Positions 13,968 to 24,516 of a stretch of 64,000 nucleotides of DNA are shown piece after piece (position 1 is the first letter of the stretch; each line of letters begins with the position of its first letter). The notes under the pieces were generated by a model, which did no database searches, had not been told where the DNA came from, and saw nothing but the letters and a program-made list of their open reading frames with translations. Origin of the DNA: Erythrobasidium yunnanense (taxonomy: Eukaryota; Basidiomycota; Cystobasidiomycetes; Erythrobasidiales; Erythrobasidiaceae); the NCBI GenBank assembly GCA_001600175.1, contig BCJC01000001.1, positions 2,341,652-2,405,651 on the forward strand. The letters are read 5' to 3'. The translations under genes and the position numbers were made by a program.

Positions 13968-16607
13968 CTATATCTGAGCTACTGCATGGCCGTCGGCTCG
14001 TGGATCACTGCCTGCTGCCCATACTGTTCGCCCAGTGCGAGCATCTACCTTGCGCTGGATAATTTGCCCGCGTCCGAACATGCCTCGCGCTGCGCCTGGC
14101 GATGCAGAAGAGCTGTCTTAGCATGGAAGGACTCGTCATATGTGCTGGACAGATGTTGCTCACCTGATACCGAGCCTACATTGTGACCCATCTTACCTAG
14201 CTCTTCAACTACCTTTGGCTGTGCATCCGCAGTCGCAGCAGTAGAAGATAGTCAGCAATATGCCAAGAGAATGTCGAGTGGTGAGCGATGCGCAGACTCA
14301 CGCTGATACCATCTTCAAAGAAGACTTCGCTGTTGATGTCTCCGGCGCTGTTCTCGTCCGTCTGTCGCAGCTCAATAAATCAGTTCTGAGCCTTTCGACA
14401 AGCTTATGTACATACAGCATCAGGCATACCAGCCGATATGCACAAACGAGGTGCGTCCAAGGCATTTTGAGGATGGAAGCCTTGATGCACTGCGGATGAA
14501 CTCAGTAAGGCACGCATAGTGTCTCTCTACATCAATGTAGACCTACGCATATTCCTGTCGTCAGAAGTGCGTCAGCTGTGCTGAATGGTTGAACGCGACG
14601 GACTGTAGCTTACAGCAAGACCTGGAGATGCCCTTGGGGTTGCATGAAGCCGCCTGTGATAGACCTTGGTCAGCGATGATGTTACGTATCATCAGAAAGA
14701 TTATTGATTTACCCATCACACCGTATGCCATGAAGAGCTCGTTGTCTTTCGTCACCATGGCAGGGATGATAGTATGGCTGCGGTCGCCAACAGGAATCCC
14801 AATCAGCAGATTCTCGACAATTGTACATCCGATAGTCGGGCACTCACTAAGGTCTCTTCCCACCCGCCAAGCAATTCGGGTGTCCCTCTTCAAGCGTAAA
14901 GCCTCCTCCTCTATTCTGCAATGTGAACCCACATCCTTTCGGAACAATCGCAGTTCCGTAGCCTGCATAGTTGCTGAAGATGAAAGAACACGCATTCCCG
15001 TCCTTGTCGGCGGTCGTAAGGTAGACGGTGTCGGACGATGCGAGGGGAGTGCCTTTGCGCACATCGGCGGTCGCTTGTTTAGGATTGAAGAGTTTCGCTC
15101 GCGATTGAAGGTATTCCTGGGCACATAGGTGAGCGCGGGCATAGGAGGAAAAGTGAAACCGGCTCACCTTGCTTAAAAGCTCCTTGATCGGAACATGACC
15201 ATGCTCCATATCCGCGATGTAGGCTCTCGTATCAGCGAACGCCAATCTGAGCGCTTCAATTATTGCATGGCAGTATTCCGTGCCATTATATTCGACTTTC
15301 GCTAGGTCCACCAGGCCCAACTCCTGCATCTGCTCAATAATGCCCAGCGCAATGAGGGGTGTAAGACCTTGTCCGTTCGGCGGGCACTCATGGAGCGTAA
15401 AAAAATCGTGGTAGGTATAGCTTATGGGCTCCACGAATTCGGATTTATGGCTTGCCAGATCTTCTAAGGTCATCACGCCGCCTTTTTCGGAAAGCACTTG
15501 AACGATCGACTCGGCTATCCTGCCTTCGTAGTAGCCCTTCTTTCCGTCTTTGCCTAGCGCTCGCATGGTTTGCGCGAGAGTTGGGTTGGTGTAGATCTCG
15601 CCTACGTGAGGCGCTCGGCCGTCGACCAGCATTTCATCCCCGTTAGGTGATTGACGCTTTATGAGCTTCTCAGACCTCTTCCATTGCGATGCGCTGTATA
15701 TTCATTGCAAGTCAACCTTATGTTTGCACGGCTGGAATAGAGCGAACGCACGAGATCTCGCTGATTGGGCAACCTTCTTCTGCCAGACGAATTGCTGGCT
15801 CGAGAACTTGTGCAAGAGACAGCTTGCCGCTCCCGAATGCCTCGATAGTATCGACAAAGCCGGCCGCTGCGCCAGGAACAGTGACACTGCGTGCCATAAA
15901 GGCTGGCATCAGCACCAGTTTCTGTTTATGAGCTGAATATGCGTACGAGTGCGGGCTACTCAGTGGGCTGTGCGTACAATAGAAGCGTCAGAGCCTTGTG
16001 ACCGAAACTAAAAATTCGCTGCTTGTACGTACATTTCCTTGCCATTGATACCCAGCTCTCTTGCCTTCTGGAGTGTCAAAGCTTTTGGCGATCTTCCAGA
16101 TGCATTCAAGCCTTTGAGGCTCTTGTCTTTTGCGTTCCAGTATAGGCAGAACAAGTCACCGCCTAGACCGCAGCTTCCGGGTTCGGTGACGTTGAGAGCA
16201 GCAGCTCTGTACATGCCAATTATTAGCGTCTAGAGAGACCGAAGTGCTGATCAGGCACACCCTGCTACGGCCGCGTCGGCTGCGTTTCCGCCTTGTCGGA
16301 GGATCTGGTGTGATGGAGAGCGTAACAAGAGGAGTGCAATGAGCAAGGAGGATCGAAAGGAGATAGAGCCGGAGAAATGGGCACCTCGAGAGCTGCTTCG
16401 CTCGCCAGAGGTTGCGAGCTTGTAGCCATCCCTTTGGCTGTTCGAATCACAGCATTAGATTCAGAACACGTTGTATATCTCAGCTCTGCGACACGCACTG
16501 CCCCATACGACGCTTCTTCTTGATGCGAACTGGAAGTTCTCAAAGTCTGGACTGGGCGCCGAATCATCGAGGTGTGCCCATTTGATCTGATCCTTGAACG
16601 AGGCCAT
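13968..16607 (-). CDS. Gamma-glutamyltranspeptidase-like N-terminal nucleophile hydrolase
   Basis: Member of the GGT family (self-cleaving Ntn hydrolases acting on gamma-glutamyl compounds such as glutathione). Start at 16607 gives [14 protein letters not shown]. The first intron falls inside a [16 protein letters not shown] motif; then [30 protein letters not shown], the autocleavage region [16 protein letters not shown] (nucleophile Thr), and GGKRPYHTIIPAM. The C-terminus reads [15 protein letters not shown] ... [15 protein letters not shown]. There is no signal peptide or membrane anchor, unlike secreted GGTs. The DTVYLT and NRGGGF patterns place it nearer the bacterial YwrD-like branch than classical glutathione GGT, so substrate is open. 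It is divergent from TSR2 across 344 bases, which presumably hold both promoters. Confidence 0.9.
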
Positions 16608-16951
16608 CTTTAGCGATAGAGAGTTTGTGCTGAGATTGGTAGGAAGACAAGCTGGAATATCAGGCAAGTCGGCCTGAAAGTCGCCGGAGGACGCAACTGG
16701 CAGAAGGAGGACCTGTAAAGCAGACTTTCAAGGGTAGCTTACTCTGGATGAACAAGACTGCCTTCGAAAGCTGTATGACCCTGACTAACGACTTTTTACA
16801 GACAAGGCTTACAATCGGATAGACCGACTTGCAGAATCATCTTTGCAACCGACCGATACAAAGATTATCTACCTTTCAACTAGGATCATAAACTGCTGCC
16901 CCTTACATCATTCAGACATCATCTGGAATATAACGCTCCTCTAAGCCCGCA

Positions 16952-17683
16952 ATGGACGCGGCTTTCTCGCAAAATTCTGCCTCGACATCTGCATCTGCCT
17001 CTGCTTCTGCAAGTGCAGGCCATCCCGGCGACGCAGCTGTATCTCTGTTCGCAAGAGGCGTCGTATCTCTTTTGGCAGTATGGCCTGCCCTCCGTCTAGC
17101 TCTCACTCACGGCTGGTCCAAACCCTCTTCCTCTGAATTCCCTCCCGAAACGCCAGAAGAGCGTCGTACACGGCTCGCAGAAGAGCTCGTTGATGCATAC
17201 TACTCTTCATTCACCGAGAAGAGCGGACAGCTGCCGGAGATTACAGAGATTGAGGACTTCCTGCTGGATTTCATCGAGTTTGAATATGGAATCGCATTGG
17301 AAGACGGGAGTGAAGTCAACTTGGCGAAAGACCTGCAGGATATGTGGATAGAATGCGTAAAGCGGGCAACGGGGCAACTGCAGCTGGCTGAAGGGCAAGA
17401 AGGCGCAGTGGAAAAGTTTGAGAGGATGGCACAGAAAGCAAGGAACGATGATGCAGATCCCAATAGAGCGCTAAGGGCTACAAGAGCGAGGAACCAAGGC
17501 GGGAATGGCGAAGACGATGATGACGATACTAGCAGCGGGAGCGAAAACGATATGCCGTCTCATCAGTCAAATGGCATGGATGTAGATATGGATGGACCAT
17601 CGACGCAACGGCGAGAGAAAGAAGAGCCGATAGTAGACGAAGATGGATTCACTATGGTGCCAAGCAAGAAAGGCAGGCGGTAG
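16952..17683 (+). CDS. TSR2: Pre-rRNA-processing protein TSR2
   Basis: Single exon, 243 residues. After a Ser/Ala-repeat leader (residues 9-22) comes the WGG-type core (LLAVWPALRLALTHGW), then PEERRTRLAEELVDAYYSS and EDFLLDFIEFEYGIALEDGS. It ends in an acidic tail with DEDGFTMVPSKKGRR. TSR2 is the chaperone that carries ribosomal protein eS26 to 40S precursors and is needed for 20S pre-rRNA cleavage. The acidic tail with a DGF(T/E)xV motif is a family hallmark. It is convergent with CUL3, with 123 bases between stop codons. Confidence 0.93.
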   Translation: MDAAFSQNSASTSASASASASAGHPGDAAVSLFARGVVSLLAVWPALRLALTHGWSKPSSSEFPPETPEERRTRLAEELVDAYYSSFTEKSGQLPEITEIEDFLLDFIEFEYGIALEDGSEVNLAKDLQDMWIECVKRATGQLQLAEGQEGAVEKFERMAQKARNDDADPNRALRATRARNQGGNGEDDDDDTSSGSENDMPSHQSNGMDVDMDGPSTQRREKEEPIVDEDGFTMVPSKKGRR

Positions 17684-17806
17684 GACGGACATTTGTCGAG
17701 TAGTATTGTGAACAACAGGACTACAGGAGGGAGACTTGCGATATAACGAGAACGAGTAGTGGTACATTCCTTGTTGTCGAGCGCCATCACCTCCAAAAAT
17801 TGGAAA

Positions 17807-20800
17807 TCACGCCTATAGAGGATGAGCGAGTCGCTTAATCAGTGCTGCCCCTTCGAAAGAATCAGTGCACCGGCACTCACCAAATATCTGAGCAATTTCC
17901 TATTCTTGTCGTCCCTCTCCAGGTATTCCCTTTCGATAAGTCTCTCCATAGCCAATTTGACCATTGTAGTTTTCGGTGTGAATCGTCTGCTTAACTGGCT
18001 CGTGACTTCATTTACCAACTCCGAGTGTAACATCTGTTTCCTATTCTTCATGATCCGAACGAGTGCAGCTTCGATTACTTGAGAACGCTCTTTGTCGAGT
18101 CGCTCGTCTGTCTCTTTCGCTTCTTCGGTCGTCTCGACTCGGTTTGCAATGGTCTGGATCTTGATCTTCATCATTGGCGCTGTGAAGCTCGAGTTGAAGG
18201 AAAAGGTGTCATTGGCCGAGATGGTCCGCGTAGCGAGGTCTTTCTTGAGGATCTTGAACTTCGCACATGCTAAAGACTGCAGAGTACGCTTCAAGTGAGG
18301 TTCGGGCAAGCCAGTCGCCGCTAGCAGGTCCTGTTACAAAATTCGTGTCAGCCTTCCCGAGCTCAAAGGCTTGTAGGCAATAGGAAATACCGGATAGGAG
18401 AGCGTCTCTCCACTAGGGAGGCTTTCGAATTGGCTAAGGACGACCATTCCGTGTGTAGCGACATTAAGTTCTTTTGTTCCTTTGTCGAAGCGGACTTTGA
18501 CGTCCACCAGCCCGTACTCCGGCTGCCACGTAAGCTTTCGACCCGTATATCTCGTATCAAAGTACCTCTCGAAGCTCTTTGTGATCTTGATCAATTCAGG
18601 CGGGATGATACATGGCACAGCAGAGGAGTGTGGCCAGAATGACGATGTACAGACTTGTACGCCCAATTCGATGGAGGGTTTAGCGGAGCCCAGACCTTCC
18701 AGATAGCGACGATAGCCACTGTTGAGATCATCGCTGAACCCGACGTCTTTGAGCATCCCTTCGAGCTTGCTGACGAATTGGGCACCGCATTCGAGCTTCA
18801 GCTTCTGCAGCATACCACGCTCGGCATCGTCTGATACGGAGCGGTTGTTTAGCAAACGCTTGGCGAGATGGCGCTTGTAGTAATCTTCGAAGAGATCCTT
18901 GTCGGTCAGATACCGGAAGATCACGATCGTCTTGTCGAGAATCGCGTCGACTTCGGCTTCCGTTTTCTGTGGTTCGCAGAATTTAGCTGTCTGTATAGCT
19001 AGAGCAGGAAGCTTGGTCGGTCTCTACTTACGCCTTTGACTCCCTTCCGCATGTTGTCATCTAAGAAGATCGAGATGTACTCAGCAGCTTTCTTGACTTC
19101 GTTGATGAATGTAACGAAGCCCTGTTGAGGAGAGATCAGTCATACGCATCATGAAGTGACCTGTCGGACTAGGCCTACATCGTTGATGGCCGTCTGGAAC
19201 GCTCTATCCTTCTCGAATGCCATCAACCATAGGTTGTCCATCTTGTCTTTGAAAGCTAGGACAGCCGCAACCCATTCGATAGCGATATTGTTTGCCGCAG
19301 CTGCTGTTCCAGCTTTCGGGGTTGCAACAGCAGGAGCGCCATCCGCACCTTCTTTAGCTTTGCCTTTGCCTTTGGCGGCAGCACCAGAAGCGGCTGTGGC
19401 TCCTTCATCTTCTTCGACTCCATCCGCACCAGCGCCACCTACTGACTTTGCAGTAGCAGCTGTTTCTGCGAATTTTGAGCCCTGCTCTACTATCCATGCC
19501 TTGATAGCTCGTGTGAGGCTTTGATGACCTGCACCTGTCTTTCCGAACAGCGTGTACATCCTGCTTAGGTCTGGCACCTTGTTGTCAGCTAGCAAGGTCG
19601 ACAAGCCAGAAGAAGGGTGGGCGATCAACGATGGTATAGCATCAGAAATGAGGACTTGCTCCAGTAAGGAGAATAGTAAAGGATGAGTTGATGGGTGGAG
19701 ATAGGTATCGACTCTGTCTGACTCTTCCTGCAGCCGCTTCTCGATGCGAAGCAGGCATTCTGGCGCTGAGCATGTCTCGAGATTGACTTCCGATTCGTTC
19801 TCGTAGTATCTTCGTGTCGCATCGAGGAAGAGCTCTTCCCACCAGGATTTATAGATTGATTCGCCTTCACTTTGCTTGCCCTCGCTTGACACTTCGCGAA
19901 GTTCGCACATCATGTCTGTTAACGTCTTGAGAAGTCCTCGAGTGACGATCTCGCCGTCGCGCTCTATGCGAATCAAAGCCAGAGAGACGTTCAGGACATT
20001 CGACTTGATGGGGATAGCCTGATTGCGGATGAAATTCTCGAGGAATAGATGCAGACCAAGTGTATAAGTCGAAGCCATGCCGTTCGGCTCGGTCAGTGAC
20101 TTGTCCTGCAGGAACATCAGATCTCTGGCCCCAAAGAAGGCGAGCTAAGCTTACCATATACTTCAAGACGTCCCTCAGTTTGCCCATGCATACTTTGTGA
20201 TCCTCCCATGTACCCTTGACGGCATTCAAAAATGTTTCACCTTCGAGACTTTGTGCAAGTCTGCCTTGGCTGACATCTGGGCGCGAGCTTGGGCCAGCTG
20301 AAGAGCCGGTCGTCTCGATAACAGATGAAGTAGTAGCTTGCTTATTGCCAGCTGAGTTTGAGGTAGTGTAATTCGCCAGTAATGACGAAGTCGGGAAAGC
20401 AGGCTCGATGCGTTGCTGAGCTTCGCGCTCCAAGTGAGCGATAACTAGCTTCTTTACGGCATCGTAGAGTGTTTGCGCATGCTTGTGGAGGCATAGCTAC
20501 ATCGAATGGAACGTGTTAGCCCATATTTACGCGCTGTTGCCGGACGACGCCAGTCTGTCGCTCACGGTGTAAGCATAGCGGTAGCTGTACAACTTGTATC
20601 AGCAATCTAGCTTTGTATTGCTGTACTAGCGCCCTCACTGCTCCTCGAAGCTGAGCTTGCTTGCGTTTTTGGCCTGGATCTCTTCGATAGCCCTGCTCAA
20701 CCTCGCCAGCGTATCATCCAGAGCTTCTTTCGAGTAGCCATGCTGTATGAACCAAGCCAGATATCACAGCCAGAAGCGTATCAAAAAATGTCAGTTTCAC

Positions 20801-20916
20801 TGTTTGTCTCTTGACTCCGCTCCAATGCGATCCTTTGGAGCTCGCTGACTGCTTGATCTTACCTTCTGCGGCGGGCGAACCTTCTTCTGGACTCTGCGCG
20901 AAGGCGTCGTCTGCAT
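17807..20916 (-). CDS. CUL3: Cullin-3 type E3 ligase scaffold
   Basis: Scaffold of RING ligases that pair with BTB adaptors. The N-terminal exon reads MQTTPSRRVQKKVRPPQK and joins to GYSKEALDDTLARL, SRAIEEIQAKNASKLSFEEQ and YRYAYTLCLHKHAQTLYDAV. The cullin-homology part includes YYKRHLAKRLLNN, KLKLECGAQFVSKLEGM and the RING-proximal LQSLAC. The NEDD8 site lies in VRIMKNRKQM and the winged helix in LIEREYLERD. The last exon is six bases (17807-17812): Ala codon plus stop, so the protein ends RYLA. Without this splice a longer ILSKGQH tail would be read. A low-complexity insertion of about 60 residues rich in Ala, Gly, Lys and Glu (about 19270-19460) interrupts the N-terminal repeat stalk. Confidence 0.93.
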
Positions 20917-21359
20917 CGAGGGCGTCAAATGGTGACAAGCAGAAACCAGGGGGAAGGGACAGAGTTGTCCGCTGCAAAACTGCATATAAAACGCCAAGTT
21001 CTGTCCAAAAATCACCTGCTACATGACTTCTGATGTCCTTCTCGTGGACCTCCTTCGGCTGTCTCAGATATCGCTTACCGTTTCCCTGACTGCTTCCTCT
21101 GCCTCGCACATGACAATTGACACGCATGGACGAGGGTCGCTGCACTGAAGGACGATCGCAAGGTCCGTTAGCCTTCAGACCTATCCTGTATGCCCCTGAG
21201 CCGTACGGTGATAACGCAAGACACACCCATCACGCTCGACAAGATATTTCCCGTGAAGGTTCTGCTCGGCTCTTGTCTTCCGTTCGTATCCTATCAACGT
21301 CAAGGGAGGCTCCTCTGGCCTTCATAAAGTCACGCCCTGCAAAGGATCACAGACCTACA
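20917..21359. promoter_or_regulatory. Divergent intergenic region between CUL3 and the first small-family gene
   Basis: About 440 bases between two start codons on opposite strands. Reading frames here (for example an upstream in-frame extension from 21117 of the plus-strand gene) have no recognisable similarity. The space most likely holds both promoters and 5' leaders. No TATA box was clear. Confidence 0.4.
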
Positions 21360-21670
21360 ATGCGAAGGACACTAACCCTTACCGCCCTAGTCAAGAGAAC
21401 GGTGGAGAGAGACGACAAGGATCGCCGAACAGGTTTCCACACAAACTATAAGACTTCTGCGGGAAGCTCTTATGGCGGGCAGGTCGACGCAGGCGCTCAA
21501 TTCGACAAATTCTATCGTCTCGAGATCCTCGAGAGTGGCGGCGATCGCACGATACAAGCCATACACCGTTGGACGCCTGTGAGTGAGAAATAGCTATTAG
21601 CTAGGCTGTACTGACCCGAAGTCTATAATGTTAACATGCGATCCAGCGGCCAGTCAGACCTGAGACTTAG
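21360..21670 (+). CDS. Small protein of unknown function, tandem family member A
   Basis: Two exons: 21360-21578 and 21647-21670 (68-base GT-AG intron, phase 0). The protein is about 80 residues, beginning MRRTLTLTALVKRTVERDD and ending RWTPRPVRPET. The middle (TGFHTNYK ... YGGQ ... FYRLEIL) aligns loosely with the genes at 22088 and 23007: a basic N-terminal segment, TG, an aromatic/basic beta-like strand, a Gly turn and a second strand, with a phase-0 intron just before the C-terminus in all three. An in-frame ATG at 21117 would add 81 residues but that part resembles nothing in the other two. No known domain recognised; a small mostly-beta fold is a guess. Confidence 0.5.
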
Positions 21671-22087
21671 GAAGCATACAAGACCGCGTATCATCGTCTC
21701 TGTACTGTTCTACCTTAATGTACGCATGTGCATGCGTTAAGTCTAATCCATCGTCAATCTGCCTCGATGTCGCACTCATGCCAAGGATGCCAGCTTAGGA
21801 CTCGGGAATTCTGACAACATTACGATCCTTCGGGACGGCCTAGATCGAGTCTATGCTTCTCCTAAAGCTTAAAGATCACACCACCTTACCAAGCATGACG
21901 ACTACCTTTGTCCAGCAAAGTGTATCACGATAGACATAGCCTCTTCCCTCCCACTCCCAGGTATTTAACCGCTCTGAATCTCACCTTCTGCTCTCTCCTC
22001 TCTTCACTTCAGTCCGCAACCAGCGCAGAGCTCGTTCCACTCTTATCTCGTACGACACTCCCCGTCCAGATCGCACCAGCTCTCAAC
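21671..22087 (+). promoter_or_regulatory. Intergenic region upstream of family member B
   Basis: About 415 bases without a supported gene. It contains the 3' end of member A and a pyrimidine-rich leader (TCTCC/CTCTTC tracts, about 21950-22020) just 5' of the B start, as is common before fungal start codons. Confidence 0.3.
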
Positions 22088-22354
22088 ATGCCAACTGACC
22101 ACAAAGCTGAGGTCGTACTGGCCAAACAATACAACAGTAGAAGAGAGTATACAGGGAGGGTCCGGATCGATTACAAAGTAGACGGCGTGGTCTATCCCGG
22201 CAACAACATCGTCAACGATGGGACTGTAGACTATGAGTATGCTTGGGTTCAGATCACTAAGCACAACAGGATACAGAATCCGCGTCCCTGTCGAGTATGT
22301 CTCACAAGCTCTTGCTTGAGATCCGAGCTGACAACGATAACCCCTGAACAGTAA
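22088..22354 (+). CDS. Small protein of unknown function, tandem family member B
   Basis: Exon 1 is 22088-22294 and the stop codon TAA is the first triplet of exon 2 (22352-22354). The spliced product is 69 residues: MPTDHKAEVVLAKQYNSR, then YTGRVRIDYKVDG, VVYPGNN and DYEYAWVQITKHNR, ending PRPCR. The intron (22295-22351) is exactly 57 bases and has no in-frame stop, so retention would add 19 residues including two cysteines. The core pattern (basic segment, TG, x-Y-K, YPG/YGG, strand) matches members A and C. No known domain recognised. Confidence 0.55.
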   Translation: MPTDHKAEVVLAKQYNSRREYTGRVRIDYKVDGVVYPGNNIVNDGTVDYEYAWVQITKHNRIQNPRPCRVCLTSSCLRSELTTITPEQ

Positions 22355-23006
22355 TGCTTGGGTACGAATGCTTATACAACGCCAGCTGCTCCTCTCCTGC
22401 CTCTTCTCGTTGTCTCCTTCTGCCCCTGCTTTGTTCTGCCTGCCATTGTCCCTGCTGAAATCAAGTGGTCCTCCTATGCCTCGTTTCTCCGAATATCGCT
22501 TACCTCATGAAAGGGGACTCACAGAGCTTGGTCAAGATACTTTGCACATGGTCGTGACGAAACATTCATGTCGTCTTGATGGAATTAGTTGAAGCTGACC
22601 CGGGCACAGGCCAAATGCAGGCACGCTCACCATCGACTCAAGTGGTCACAGGTTTCAGGCAACAGCTACCTTCACGTCGATAGTACGTATCGAAGATCAG
22701 TCTCGAGCTGGCCGCAATCTGCAGCGGCCGGCGAGCTCGCTATCTTTCTCGCTCCATGGTCAGGAACACCGCATCCTGGCTATCGAAGCTTACATCTAGC
22801 TGCCACGGACACGAATTGTATTAGGTCGAGCTGATATTGTCTCCCCGTAAAACCCTGCTGGCTCGTACAAGCGGTGCTTTCTCACAAGACGTCCGATTCA
22901 GCACCGCAGGCAAGGTTTTCTCGCACTAGCAAAGGGCAACAGCTCACGACAGGTTCTGCTCCACATCTCACACTCGACTATCAAATAGCAAACTGAACTC
23001 TCCAAT
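22355..23006. other. Intergenic region without a supported gene
   Basis: About 650 bases. Open frames at 22368-22592 and 22589-22834 show neither coding-like composition nor resemblance to the flanking family. The last 100 bases form the A/C-rich leader of member C. Confidence 0.4.
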
Positions 23007-23363
23007 ATGTCTAGCTCTCGAAGCTCTCCACACCACGGCACTCCTCCTGTGCGCGCTACAGGCGTTCGATACATACCTGCCAAGTGTCTTCGAAAGGTGG
23101 CTCTCAAAGACACGACGGGACGACCGACCGGTCAATGGCAAGTCCACTACGAAACGAATGATCAGCGCATCTGGCACGGGCCGATCATAACGACAAGCAA
23201 TCCTTTCGCCCTCATCGAGATCAAAGAGGTCAATGGCAAGTTGGTGATGCCGCGAGAAGAAGGATCATATGTGAGAGTTTGTCCGTGTCTGCGGAAGTCA
23301 ATCGTGCTAATCGTCTTATGTTAGCTTCATGGGAGATCGAACGAAAAAGCCCGATTCGATTAG
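23007..23363 (+). CDS. Small protein of unknown function, tandem family member C
   Basis: Exons 23007-23270 and 23325-23363 (54-base intron, phase 0) give about 101 residues: a Ser/Pro-rich start MSSSRSSPHHGTPP, then KCLRKVALKDTTGRPTGQ, WQVHYETNDQRIWHGP, ALIEIKEVNGKLVMPREEG, and a short tail LHGRSNEKARFD. The spacing of basic segment, TG, aromatic strand, Gly turn and second strand follows members A and B, as does the phase-0 intron close to the C-terminus. Sequence identity is low, so kinship is inferred from pattern, gene structure and tandem placement together. No signal peptide. Confidence 0.6.
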
Positions 23364-23563
23364 AAGAAGCTTAAGTCGCCCTGCAGTGACCAAAAGCAGT
23401 ATGAATGCGTGTGGTGCTACGTGTCTGCTGTTGGCGGGGTTCTGGTTCGCATCTAACTTATAATCTTTCGCAACGTGTTACAGACAACATTATGCGCTGT
23501 GTAAACTCCTCGAAACTCACACACACAGACCAATAAAAGCTACACTTGCTCTCCAACATGTCT

Positions 23564-24302
23564 TCAGGAAGCCTGTGGTCTCAGTGCTCTCAGCCTCTCA
23601 GCCAGCCTATCCTCTTCGACGTTTGCCCTGTTCTCGGCGGGCCTCTCCAAGTCTGCGACCCTGCCGTTGTCCAGATTTGTCTCTTGCAAGTCGTGCTGCA
23701 CCTCGATGCCAGCTTCGTCTGCGACCTGCAATCGGCATCAGCATATGACGAACCCGGATAAGCGGCCAAAGCCAACGCACCCTCTGCATCAACAGATCCA
23801 CCTGATCCTGAGGCGTCGACACCGCAGTCGAGTCTTGCATAGTGTCCTCCATGTATCCCGTCTGCACGTCGAGGTCTGCGAACTGTGTTTCGAACTTGTC
23901 CATGACTGCCGATATCCGTTCGAGGTCCATGTTCTTCATTGCTACGTCCATCCCTTGCACCACTTTGCCCATACTCCCCGTCACAGCGCGCATTGTGACT
24001 GCGGTCTGTACTCTGGACGTCACGGCGTCGATGCGGCTGCTGAGCCTGAGGAGATTCAAGGATTCATTCTTCTTTCGGATTGCATTTGCAGCATAGATCT
24101 TTGCTCCTTCGCTGTTTCCCTTCTGTAGTGCTTTCTTGAGTTTCTCAATCTCCTTCTGCTCGTCTTTACTGGCCTTTGACGACTGCTTGCTGAGCTGCTT
24201 GGCTGTAAACTTGAGCGAGAATAAAGAGTCTGTTTAAGAGTGTTATAAGACTGTGTTATGCAAAGTGTTGAAATGCCTTTACTCACTCTCTAAAGCACTC
24301 AT
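23564..24302 (-). CDS. DID2: ESCRT-III-associated protein Did2/Vps46 (CHMP1)
   Basis: About 200 residues in three exons: MSALEN / [18 protein letters not shown] ... [22 protein letters not shown] ... [13 protein letters not shown] ... [17 protein letters not shown]. This is the CHMP1 pattern: basic helix 1-2 hairpin (KFTAKQL; IYAENAIRKK-like), the MDxAMKxMDLE region, and a C-terminal MIM1 helix ([11 protein letters not shown]) that recruits Vps4. It works at endosomes in multivesicular-body sorting and ESCRT-III disassembly. Start at 24302 is divergent from the SVP26 gene by 214 bases. Confidence 0.93.
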
Positions 24303-24516
24303 TGAGGTCGTAAGATGGGGTTAGACTCTGGATAACCTTGGACTGATCCAAGTTCAACAACCCGACAAAGCCCTGGATTTGGATTCAGATCCAGCGTTGC
24401 ATATCCACTGTACACCTGCTAGCTGGCTTAACGCTTGAAGATTACGGCGCCCGGAAACGCGTCGAAAAAGCCCAAAGGCAGAACCGCGAGAGTAGAAGTG
24501 AGATCTCGGCGCCGCG

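Noticed and set aside
14589-15128. 179-codon plus-strand open frame opposite the transpeptidase gene
   Set aside because: Lies antisense to conserved exons of the gamma-glutamyltranspeptidase and to its introns; no recognisable protein features.
21117-21359. In-frame 81-codon extension of small gene A
   Set aside because: Not matched in genes B or C and falls in the divergent promoter region with CUL3.
23667-24128. 153-codon plus-strand open frame
   Set aside because: Antisense to the DID2 coding exons, rich in Cys/His by mirror of the helical gene.
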